Positions 42,497-50,225 of a stretch of DNA of 64,000 bases are shown here, one piece after another. The notes under the pieces were generated by a model, which was given only the letters and a program-made list of their open reading frames with translations, made no database searches and was not told the origin of the DNA. Origin of the DNA: MAG-120802 sp049430265. GTDB lineage: Bacteria > Actinomycetota > Actinomycetes > Nanopelagicales > Nanopelagicaceae. Each line of letters begins with the position of its first letter. Within the stretch, counting starts at the first letter, position 1. Location of the stretch: the NCBI GenBank assembly GCA_049430265.1, contig JBMTBW010000001.1, positions 124,001-188,000 on the forward strand, read 5' to 3'. The translations under genes were made by a program, and so were the position numbers.

Positions 42497-43762
42497 ATGG
42501 AACGCAGCCAAGCGCAAGCTTTAGATGCTCAAGATGAGTTAGGTAAGTTTCGAAATCAGTTTGTCATTACTGATCCAAATACTTGTTATCTAGATGGTAA
42601 TTCTCTGGGACGCCTGCCTCATGCCACAGTCAAAGCCATTAGCGAATTTCTCACCCAAGAGTGGGGGCCAAAAGTAGTTACCGGCTGGGAGCATTGGATT
42701 GATGAGGCTCAAACGGTTGGAGATTTGATTGGTAGAAGCGCTCTTGGAGCAGGGCCGGGTCAAGTACTGGCCTGCGATACAACTTCAGTAAATCTATATC
42801 AATTAGCGCTAGCAGCTATTAAGGCAAGGCCGAATAGAAAAACGATAATAATTGATGCAGCTAATTTCCCAACCGATCGTTACATCATGCAGGGAATTGC
42901 CAAGAGTCTAGGTTTGAACCTGATCACAATTAATAATGAAGATAGCGCAATTAGTGAAAATGAATTGATAACACCAGAGTTACTTGAATCTTATCTATCA
43001 GATGATGTGGCCTTAGTTTCACTTCAAGTTGTGCAATATAGATCAGGTGCGAGGCAGGATGTAAAAACTCTTACTGATTTAGTAAAGAGTCATGGCGCTT
43101 TGATGCTTTGGGATGCAGCTCACGCGGTGGGCTCAGTAGTCCTTGACTTTGATAGAAATGGTGTCGATCTTGCAGTTGGGTGTACTTACAAATATGGAAA
43201 CTCGGGACCAGGCGCTCCTGCCTGGCTCTATGTTTCAAAAGAAATCCAGAGAGAGCTGCAAGTTCCTATTCAAGGCTGGTTTGCCCAGCGAGATCAATTT
43301 GCTATGGGTGCAAATTTTGAGAGAGTTGAAAGTATTAGAGGTTTCCAAATAGCAAGTCCTTCACTTATAGGATTGCGATGCATAAAGAGCGCATTTGCGA
43401 TGATTGAAGAGGCTGGAATTACTGCAATCGAAGTAAAAGCAGCAAGTGGAACGCAAATGATGATTGAGCTCTATGAAAAGTGGTTAGCGCCTCTTGGATT
43501 TACCTTAAATACGCCAAAGACTGCAAGTAAGCGCGGCGGCCATATTTCTCTCTGTCATCCAGAGGCAAGCAAAATAGCAATAGCGCTTCGCAAATATGCC
43601 AATGTAATTCCAGACTTTCGCGCCCCAAATTCAATTAGAGTTGCAATCTCGCCTTTGGTTAACTCCTATGTTGAGGTTTATGACGGATTTCAAAGAATTA
43701 GAGATTTAGTCAGTACCCGCCAATATGAAAAGATTAATGAAGGGCAGGTTCGGGTCACATGA
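42497..43762 (+). CDS. kynU: Kynureninase
   Basis: A 421-residue fold-type I PLP enzyme that splits kynurenine into anthranilate and alanine. Visible signatures are 'YLDGNSLGRLP' (about residue 31), WDAAHAVGSV (about residue 205, PLP-binding aspartate) and CTYKYGNSGPGAP (about residue 229) with the Schiff-base lysine. It overlaps kynA by 4 nt. Anthranilate could re-enter tryptophan synthesis or serve catabolism. Kynurenine formamidase, needed between the two steps, is not in this window. Confidence 0.93.
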   Translation: MERSQAQALDAQDELGKFRNQFVITDPNTCYLDGNSLGRLPHATVKAISEFLTQEWGPKVVTGWEHWIDEAQTVGDLIGRSALGAGPGQVLACDTTSVNLYQLALAAIKARPNRKTIIIDAANFPTDRYIMQGIAKSLGLNLITINNEDSAISENELITPELLESYLSDDVALVSLQVVQYRSGARQDVKTLTDLVKSHGALMLWDAAHAVGSVVLDFDRNGVDLAVGCTYKYGNSGPGAPAWLYVSKEIQRELQVPIQGWFAQRDQFAMGANFERVESIRGFQIASPSLIGLRCIKSAFAMIEEAGITAIEVKAASGTQMMIELYEKWLAPLGFTLNTPKTASKRGGHISLCHPEASKIAIALRKYANVIPDFRAPNSIRVAISPLVNSYVEVYDGFQRIRDLVSTRQYEKINEGQVRVT

Positions 43763-44553
43763 GTGAAAATCACGATGCTGCACTGACCTATAGCTCTTAC
43801 TTAAAAGTAGATGAACTTCTAAAACTTCAGCAACCTCTCTCAGAAGGCCCAGAACATGATGAGTTGTTATTTATAGTTATTCATCAAACCTATGAACTAT
43901 GGTTTAAAGAATTGATTCACGAATTCCTTGCCGCTCAGAGAAGTCTTGAATCGGGAGATACCCATTACTCACTCTCCATTCTTGGTCGTATCAGGACCAT
44001 TATGAAGATATGTGTTGCTCAGATAGACATTCTTGAGACGATGACCCCACTTCAATTTAATTCATTCCGTGATCGCCTTGGGGCATCCAGCGGCTTTCAA
44101 TCGGCGCAGTTTCGGCAAATTGAAGCAATTCTTGGAAGACGTGATTCAAAGGCTGCAGCACACTTATTGCCTGCAGATAAGAAGATTGTTGAAGATTTGA
44201 TGAGCTCGCCATCGCTCTGGGATAGCGCCCTTAGATATGTAGATGGCAGAGGTTTTAAAATTGCACCAGAAATACTGAATCGAGATTTTAGCCTGGCTTA
44301 TCAAGCAAACGATAAAGTGCAAGAGGCGCTCCTTGATCTTCATAGAAAAGATCCTGAAGGATCTCTTATCTGTGAGCGTTTGGTTGATATCGATGAGGGC
44401 TTGCAAGAGTGGCGCTACCGGCATGTAAAAATGGTTGAGAGAACCATTGGACATAAGAGTGGAACTGGTGGTTCAAGTGGCGCAACATATCTTGCTTCAA
44501 CTTTATTTAATCCAGTATTTCCTGATCTCTGGCAGATTAGAAGTAAGTTCTAG
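43759..44553 (+). CDS. kynA: Tryptophan 2,3-dioxygenase
   Basis: A 264-residue haem enzyme that opens the indole ring of tryptophan to N-formylkynurenine. The distal histidine lies in FIVIHQTYELWFKEL (about residue 39). 'RFREQ'-like regions are replaced by NSFRDRLGASSGFQS (about 93), and the proximal haem His is in YRHVKMVERTIGHKSGTGG near residue 220. These are all expected. It is coupled to kynU and runs head-on into ileS with a 4-nt overlap. Confidence 0.93.
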   Translation: MSENHDAALTYSSYLKVDELLKLQQPLSEGPEHDELLFIVIHQTYELWFKELIHEFLAAQRSLESGDTHYSLSILGRIRTIMKICVAQIDILETMTPLQFNSFRDRLGASSGFQSAQFRQIEAILGRRDSKAAAHLLPADKKIVEDLMSSPSLWDSALRYVDGRGFKIAPEILNRDFSLAYQANDKVQEALLDLHRKDPEGSLICERLVDIDEGLQEWRYRHVKMVERTIGHKSGTGGSSGATYLASTLFNPVFPDLWQIRSKF

Positions 44554-47500
44554 GCCTTTGTAAGTTTGAGGCTAAGACCGAGCTCTTGCTCACTTGGCGT
44601 TAGCTTTGAATCTCGCTCAAAAGAGAGAGCAAGGACTTCCTCGCTTATCCAGGAAACTCCATCTTCGATTGCTTTTGACGATTGCTCATCAGAGTTCCAC
44701 TTAACATGGATGCGATCACTCACATCAAAACCGGATGCTTTTCGCTCATCTTGGATGGCACGAATTGCCTCTCTGACTACTCCTTTTGCAATTAACTCAT
44801 CCGTTAGATTTAAATCTAGCGCGACGCTCTCCCCAGTGTGTGAGGCCACAGCCCATCCAGTTCTTGGTGTTTCAGTAATTACCAGGTCCTCCTCGGTAAT
44901 TTCTGCAGTTTTTGTGCCATAAGTTATTTGAGCTTTGCCACTATTTCTTACCTTACTTACTAATTCTTGGGCATTTGATGAGGTAATTGCCTTTGATAGC
45001 TCTTGCACCTCGCCACCAAATTTTGCTCCCAGGGATCTGAAGTTAGCTTTAATTGAGATATCTACTAAGTCTGCTCCAGCGCTTGCAAGATCATCTAGGG
45101 ATTCAACATTTAATTCATCTGAAATCTGTTCTCGCAGTTCAACAGAGAGCAACTTCCATCCAGGTGCGGCGATAAGTGCTCGTGATAGTGGTTGTCGAAT
45201 CTTGACTCCAGATTGAGCCCTTGATGCTCGTCCAAGCTCTACTAATCTTCTAGTCAAGGCAACTGACTTTGATAGTTCCTTATCAATTAATGATGCTTCA
45301 CTAACCGGAAAGTCTGCAAGATGAACCGAGATCGGACCATCTTTTTCAACTACCCGTATTAACTTCTGCCAGACATGTTCGGTGATAAATGGAACCATCG
45401 GCGCCATAAGCAGCGTGACATTTTTAAGGCAGTGATGCAGCGTCGAAAGAGCTGCGCTCTCGCCATCCCAGAATCTTCTTCTTGATCTTCTTACATACCA
45501 ATTTGATAAGTCATCAATAAATGTGGCAATAGCAGATCCCGCTAACTGCGAATCAAAGTCACTGAGAGCTTGATCTACCGTTGCAATCAATTGATTTAGT
45601 TCACTTAAAATCCAACGATCCATGGTTGATAGATTGCTGGCCTTAGAAATAGGTGTTGGTGAGTAGTTAGCAGCTGAGGCATAGAGCGTTAAAAAGGAGA
45701 CTGTGTTCCAATAGGTAAGTAGCGTTTTTCTGACAACTTCAGAGATTGCATCATGGCCAACTCGTCTGGCGCTCCAGGGGGAACCTGCGGCGAGCATGTA
45801 CCAACGAACTGCGTCTGCTCCATGTTTATCCATAAGAGCCATTGGTTCTAATACATTTCCTAGATGCTTACTCATCTTGCGTCCATCTTTATCCAAGATG
45901 TGGCCAAGGCAGAGCACCGTTTTATATGAAGACTCATCAAATACCAAAGTACCAATTGCCATCAAGGTATAGAACCAACCGCGGGTTTGATCAATTGCCT
46001 CGCAAATAAAATCAGCAGGATAGGCCTCTTTGAATTTTTCTTCTGAGCCTTGCTTATGTGGATATCCCCACTGCGCAAAGGGCATAGCACCTGAGTCATA
46101 CCAGCAATCAATAACTTCTGGGGTTCTCACCATCTGCGATGAGCAAGTAAGACAGCTAAATACAATCTCATCAACAAATGGACGATGGAGTTCAAGGTCT
46201 GTTAAATCTTTTCCATAACGGCTCTGCAATTGAGCTTTCGAAGCAAATGCTTCCTCATGTTTATTCTCGCATCTCCAGATTGGAAGGGGAGTGCCCCAAT
46301 AGCGATTTCGCGAGAGAGCCCAATCGATATTGTTATTGAGCCAATCACCATAGCGACCATTTTTAATTGTCTCAGGATGCCAATCAGTTGAGGCATTTTC
46401 TCGAAGTAAAGCTTCCTTGATCTTGGTAGTTCTGATATACCAAGAAGGTTGCGCGTAATAGATAAGAGGAGTGTGGCATCTCCAGCAATGCGGATAGGAG
46501 TGTTCATATTGCTGGTGCTTATAAAGTGATCCAGATTTCTTCAGCTCTTTAATTAGAATCTTATCTGCCTGCTTAAAGAACATTCCTCCAACAGTTGTAA
46601 TTCCCGCTTCAAATTCGCCATTAGGTGCGATGGGATTTACAACCGGCAGGCCATATTTGCGGCAGGTTTGTAGGTCATCTGCACCAAAGGCTGGGGCTTG
46701 ATGGACCAATCCAGTTCCATCTTCGGTGGTTACATAATCTGCCAGAACCACATAGTGCGCATCAGGAATATCGACATAATTAAAGGGCGGTTGATATTTA
46801 ATTCTCTCAAGTTGACTTCCCTTTAATTCTCTAAGAATTTCATAGCTGCTACCTAAAAGCTCAACTAACTTCTTTGCAACGACCAATACTTCAGAGCTAA
46901 CTTCTTTTTCAGGATCAGCCTTAGTTCTAACTACCAAGTAATCGACATCAGGGTTGACTGCGATAGCAGTATTTGATACCAAGGTCCACGGTGTTGTAGT
47001 CCAAACTAAAAGCGATGCACCTAGATTCTTTAATTCACCATCAATAATTGGAAAACGCAGATACACACTCGGATCAGTAACGCTTTCATAGCCTTGGGCC
47101 AGCTCATGATCCGATAGGCCAGTACCGCATCTAGGGCAATACGGTGCTACGCGATAGTCCTGAACCAGTAAACCTTTGCTATGAATCTGAGCAAGCGACC
47201 ACCAGACACTTTCAATATATTCATTAGACATAGTCCAATAGGCCTGATCAAAATCAACCCAGAAACCCATTCGCTCAGTCATCTCAGTAAATGCGCCAAC
47301 ATGTCGCTGCACCGATTGACGACACTTTTCATTAAAGGCAGCTATTCCAAATTTTTCGATATCACCTTTTCCAGAAAATCCCAGCTCCTTCTCAACTGCA
47401 ATCTCTACTGGAAGACCATGGCAATCCCAACCTGCTTTGCGGATTACATACTTGCCCTTCATAGTCTGAAAGCGAGGGAATACATCCTTAAAGACTCTTG

Positions 47501-47696
47501 CTTCAATATGGTGAGTTCCTGGCAGACCATTTGCAGTTGGTGGTCCTTCATAAAAAGTCCAACTTGGACCACCTTGACGCATTCTGACACTGCTATGAAA
47601 TATGTCTTGGGTTTGCCAGAAATCTAAAATTTCATGTTCAACTTTTGGAAGATCAATCGAGGCAGATAGCGCTAGATAAGGCGAATTACTTGACAC
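44550..47696 (-). CDS. ileS: Isoleucyl-tRNA synthetase (type 2)
   Basis: A 1048-residue class I synthetase. The HIGH-type motif is in PTANGLPGTHHIEAR (about residue 57), the editing domain follows with LVWTTTPWTLVSNTA (about 226), and KMSKHLGN carries the KMSKS element (about 605). Length and the KMSKH variant match the eukaryote-like type 2 enzymes of actinobacteria, which tend to tolerate mupirocin. The start is a GTG at 47696 behind GAGGGGG. It is transcribed against its neighbours, unlike in Streptomyces, where ileS lies in line between divIVA and dksA. Confidence 0.95.
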   Translation of the reverse strand: MSSNSPYLALSASIDLPKVEHEILDFWQTQDIFHSSVRMRQGGPSWTFYEGPPTANGLPGTHHIEARVFKDVFPRFQTMKGKYVIRKAGWDCHGLPVEIAVEKELGFSGKGDIEKFGIAAFNEKCRQSVQRHVGAFTEMTERMGFWVDFDQAYWTMSNEYIESVWWSLAQIHSKGLLVQDYRVAPYCPRCGTGLSDHELAQGYESVTDPSVYLRFPIIDGELKNLGASLLVWTTTPWTLVSNTAIAVNPDVDYLVVRTKADPEKEVSSEVLVVAKKLVELLGSSYEILRELKGSQLERIKYQPPFNYVDIPDAHYVVLADYVTTEDGTGLVHQAPAFGADDLQTCRKYGLPVVNPIAPNGEFEAGITTVGGMFFKQADKILIKELKKSGSLYKHQQYEHSYPHCWRCHTPLIYYAQPSWYIRTTKIKEALLRENASTDWHPETIKNGRYGDWLNNNIDWALSRNRYWGTPLPIWRCENKHEEAFASKAQLQSRYGKDLTDLELHRPFVDEIVFSCLTCSSQMVRTPEVIDCWYDSGAMPFAQWGYPHKQGSEEKFKEAYPADFICEAIDQTRGWFYTLMAIGTLVFDESSYKTVLCLGHILDKDGRKMSKHLGNVLEPMALMDKHGADAVRWYMLAAGSPWSARRVGHDAISEVVRKTLLTYWNTVSFLTLYASAANYSPTPISKASNLSTMDRWILSELNQLIATVDQALSDFDSQLAGSAIATFIDDLSNWYVRRSRRRFWDGESAALSTLHHCLKNVTLLMAPMVPFITEHVWQKLIRVVEKDGPISVHLADFPVSEASLIDKELSKSVALTRRLVELGRASRAQSGVKIRQPLSRALIAAPGWKLLSVELREQISDELNVESLDDLASAGADLVDISIKANFRSLGAKFGGEVQELSKAITSSNAQELVSKVRNSGKAQITYGTKTAEITEEDLVITETPRTGWAVASHTGESVALDLNLTDELIAKGVVREAIRAIQDERKASGFDVSDRIHVKWNSDEQSSKAIEDGVSWISEEVLALSFERDSKLTPSEQELGLSLKLTKA

Positions 47697-47698
47697 TA

Positions 47699-47898
47699 AA
47701 AACCCCCTCGAAATTCGAATAAAACGCTCTTCGATCTCTTGGAGGGGCGATCTTGCGACCGCGGTACCACCCGCCTTGCAGCTTTTTTGCTGCCGCTTTT
47801 AGAAAAAAACTTACTGCTGGTTCTAGATGAGCTCTCGACTCATTTCTTCCAACTCGCTCACAGGTGATTGCCTGGTCATCGCGATAACTGATGTAAGC
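47699..47898 (-). ncRNA. Translational T-box leader of ileS
   Basis: The hallmark GGGTGGTACCGCGG is at 47759-47772 (minus strand). Upstream is a hairpin GCAGC-A6-GCTGC (47778-47793) and a short stem I region near 47860-47880 holding an AUC isoleucine triplet (47866-47868) as candidate specifier. Downstream, CCCCTCC (47741-47747) can pair with GAGGGGG (47703-47709), the ribosome binding site. There is no terminator, so uncharged tRNA-Ile would free the ribosome site: an ultrashort, translational actinobacterial T-box. A -10 TAGAAT (47905-47910) precedes it. Confidence 0.9.
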
Positions 47899-47964
47899 GC
47901 GCTCATTCTAGCCTATAGCGGGGCGAGTGGCATTTAAATCAATAAACCTTTAGCCTTCGCCGTT

Positions 47965-48780
47965 GTGGCATTAAAAAAGAAAGTCCGCTCAGCGGTTGCG
48001 AAGTTTAAGAAGAAATCTAGCCCTGCAAAGGCAAAACCTAAGGCCAAGAGTGTTAAGCCAAAGGCTAAAAAGGCTCCTGTAAAAAAAGTTACAGCCAAGA
48101 AAGCTCCAGCAAAAAAAGTGCCAGCAAAGAAAGCACCAGTTCGCCCAACTCTTGCTAAAAAAGCTCCATTAAAGAAGGCCCCCGCCCAGATTATGAAGGG
48201 CGCTCATAAGACCGCGCTCACCAGTAGTACTGCAAAAGGCGGAGCAACAACTATTTCAGTTTATAAACCAGAGATCGAAGCAAGCGATCTTGTAGTTGTT
48301 CCAGAAAAACGTTTAGTGATGCCGCCGCCAATTAGAACTCCAAAGCCAGGCAAGAAAGCTCCTGCGCTAAAGCCAGTTAAGGCAGCGCCATCACCCTTTG
48401 TTCTAGATGGCGAGGAGTCTTGGAGCGCAGCTGAAATGAAAGCAATCAAATCTGAACTTTCAAAAGATTTAATTAGATTAAAGAAAGAACTTGAAACCAT
48501 TGAAAGTGAGATGGATGATCTAATTGAAGCCTCCGGTGTCGGAGCAGGCGATGATCAAGCTGATGCTGGCGCCAAAACATTTGAACGCGAACATGAAATC
48601 TCACTGGTTTATAACGCAAGAGATATGGTTTTACAGACTGAGAGAGCGTTAGAGCGAATTGAGACTAAAACTTATGGGCGCTGCGAGGATTGTGGAAGCG
48701 CGATTGGAAAAGCCCGTCTCCAAGTTTTCCCTCGCGCCACTCTTTGCATGTTATGCAAACAGAAGGAAGAGCGCCGATAA
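47965..48780 (+). CDS. TraR/DksA zinc-finger protein with lysine-rich histone-like N-terminus
   Basis: A 271-residue protein of two parts. Residues 1-75 are a basic repeat region of KKAPAKK/KKVPAKK-type units, like the C-tail of histone H1 or actinobacterial HU. Residues about 150-271 form a DksA/TraR domain with a helical segment and a four-cysteine zinc finger (CEDCGSAIG ... CMLC). DksA proteins bind the RNA polymerase secondary channel; the basic arm probably binds DNA or rRNA. The start is GTG 47965, with TAGCCT ending 8 nt before. It precedes lspA as in Streptomyces and overlaps it. Confidence 0.88.
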   Translation: MALKKKVRSAVAKFKKKSSPAKAKPKAKSVKPKAKKAPVKKVTAKKAPAKKVPAKKAPVRPTLAKKAPLKKAPAQIMKGAHKTALTSSTAKGGATTISVYKPEIEASDLVVVPEKRLVMPPPIRTPKPGKKAPALKPVKAAPSPFVLDGEESWSAAEMKAIKSELSKDLIRLKKELETIESEMDDLIEASGVGAGDDQADAGAKTFEREHEISLVYNARDMVLQTERALERIETKTYGRCEDCGSAIGKARLQVFPRATLCMLCKQKEERR

Positions 48781-49271
48781 GGTCGTCGGGTGCTTATCGC
48801 GCGCGACGACTCTTTGTAATATTTACAGTATCAATATTTGCTCTGGATTTAATTACTAAAAACTGGGCCATTTCATATCTGCAATACCGTGAACCTGTTA
48901 AGGTCATTGGAGACTTTCTGCAATTAACTTTTGCCACAAACCCAGGTGCTGCGTTTAATTTAATTGGAGATGCCACTTTAATTTTGAGCTCTCTAAAACT
49001 CTGTGTCGCTGCCTTCATCCTTTTTTTCATTAGAAAAGTAACGAATGGATCCTGGGCGATTGCTCTGGGTCTATTACTTGGAGGAGTTCTTGGAAACTTG
49101 ATGGATCGAGCCTTTAGACCTCCTGGGCCATGGCGAGGCGAGGTAATTGACTGGATAGAGCTACCTAATTGGCCAGTATTCAACATTGCTGATTCAGCAA
49201 TTGTTATGTCAGCACTTTTAATGAGCCTTTTAGCTATTCGAAATATTGAGCCATATAAGAAGGTTATCTGA
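48753..49271 (+). CDS. lspA: Lipoprotein signal peptidase (signal peptidase II)
   Basis: A 172-residue aspartic protease of the inner membrane that removes signal peptides of prolipoproteins modified by Lgt. Four helices are visible. The catalytic aspartates lie in GNLMDR (about residue 112) and FNIADS (about residue 146); NPGAAFN is another family motif. I take the ATG at 48753 as the start, which overlaps the dksA-like gene by 28 nt. A longer frame opening upstream would fall inside the zinc finger. It overlaps rluD by 1 nt. Confidence 0.92.
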   Translation: MQTEGRAPIRSSGAYRARRLFVIFTVSIFALDLITKNWAISYLQYREPVKVIGDFLQLTFATNPGAAFNLIGDATLILSSLKLCVAAFILFFIRKVTNGSWAIALGLLLGGVLGNLMDRAFRPPGPWRGEVIDWIELPNWPVFNIADSAIVMSALLMSLLAIRNIEPYKKVI

Positions 49272-50200
49272 TGGAGCGCGAGAAGCGAGCGATTCAGATC
49301 GATCAAGACCAAGATGGTCAGAGAGTTGATACAGCTTTAGCAAAAATTTTAGAGCTATCAAGAAGTGTGGTGGCTGATCTACTTAATGCCGGCGATGTGC
49401 TGCAGGGAAAGAAACCGCTATCAAAGTCAGATCGGGTAAGCGCAGGAGATCGCTTAACGGTATTGATGCCAGCTATCTATGATCCACTGGAGTTAAAAGA
49501 GACGCCGATAGATACCCTTGAAATTATTTATGACGATGATGATGTTGTTGTGGTTAATAAACCAGTGGGTTGCGCTGCGCATGCAAGTCCAGGCTGGATG
49601 GGCCCAACTGTTGTTGGCGCACTTCTTGCAAGAGGTTATCGAATCTCAACAACTGGACCACAAGAACGACAGGGAATTGTGCAGAGGCTAGATGCTGGAA
49701 CTTCTGGACTAATGCTGTTAGCAAAGCATGAGCGTTCTTATATTTCTATGAAGAATCAATTTAGAAATCGAAGTATCGAAAAGGTTTATCGCACCCTCAT
49801 TCAAGGACATATTGATCCAGCTGAGGGAAGTATTGATGCTCCAATCGGGCGCCATCCAAGAGAGGATTATCGTTTTGCTGTTGTTGCAGATGGCAAGGCC
49901 AGCATCACTCACTATGAATTAATTGAGTACTACCAGGGGGCATCTCTATTGAAGGTAGTTTTAGAAACGGGAAGAACGCATCAGATAAGAGTTCACTTCA
50001 ATGCCCTGCGCCATCCGCTAGTCGGCGATCTTGCTTACGGTGGGGACCCAGTCCTTGCCGCACGTCTGGAGTTAAAGAGACCTTGGCTACATGCGCTGGA
50101 GCTTTCTTTCAATCAACCATCCAGTGATAAGCGAATCACCCTAAATGCCCCACTGCCTGAGGACCTAACGCGCGCCCTTGCGTTGCTCGCCGTCAAGTGA
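49271..50200 (+). CDS. rluD: RluA/RluD-family 23S rRNA pseudouridine synthase
   Basis: A 309-residue enzyme with an N-terminal S4 RNA-binding domain (about residues 12-70, 'QRVDTALAKILELSRSVV') and a pseudouridine synthase domain. The catalytic aspartate is in QRLDAGTSGLML (about residue 138), and the later TGRTHQIRVH and HPLVGDLAYGG motifs are intact. The target uridines are probably those of RluD in helix 69. It continues the dksA-lspA-rluD-dnaE1 order of actinobacteria; dnaE1 begins 25 nt after its stop. Confidence 0.93.
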   Translation: MEREKRAIQIDQDQDGQRVDTALAKILELSRSVVADLLNAGDVLQGKKPLSKSDRVSAGDRLTVLMPAIYDPLELKETPIDTLEIIYDDDDVVVVNKPVGCAAHASPGWMGPTVVGALLARGYRISTTGPQERQGIVQRLDAGTSGLMLLAKHERSYISMKNQFRNRSIEKVYRTLIQGHIDPAEGSIDAPIGRHPREDYRFAVVADGKASITHYELIEYYQGASLLKVVLETGRTHQIRVHFNALRHPLVGDLAYGGDPVLAARLELKRPWLHALELSFNQPSSDKRITLNAPLPEDLTRALALLAVK

Positions 50201-50225
50201 GTGCAAGAGAGTAATCTGCCCGACC

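Noticed and set aside
47965..48200. The lysine-rich repeat as a simple-sequence artefact or a separate HU gene
   Set aside because: The frame runs without break into the DksA zinc-finger domain, and there is no HU core domain.
50178..50225. Longer N-terminus for dnaE1
   Set aside because: The extra residues overlap rluD and have no similarity to the PHP domain; the GTG at 50226 gives the normal start.
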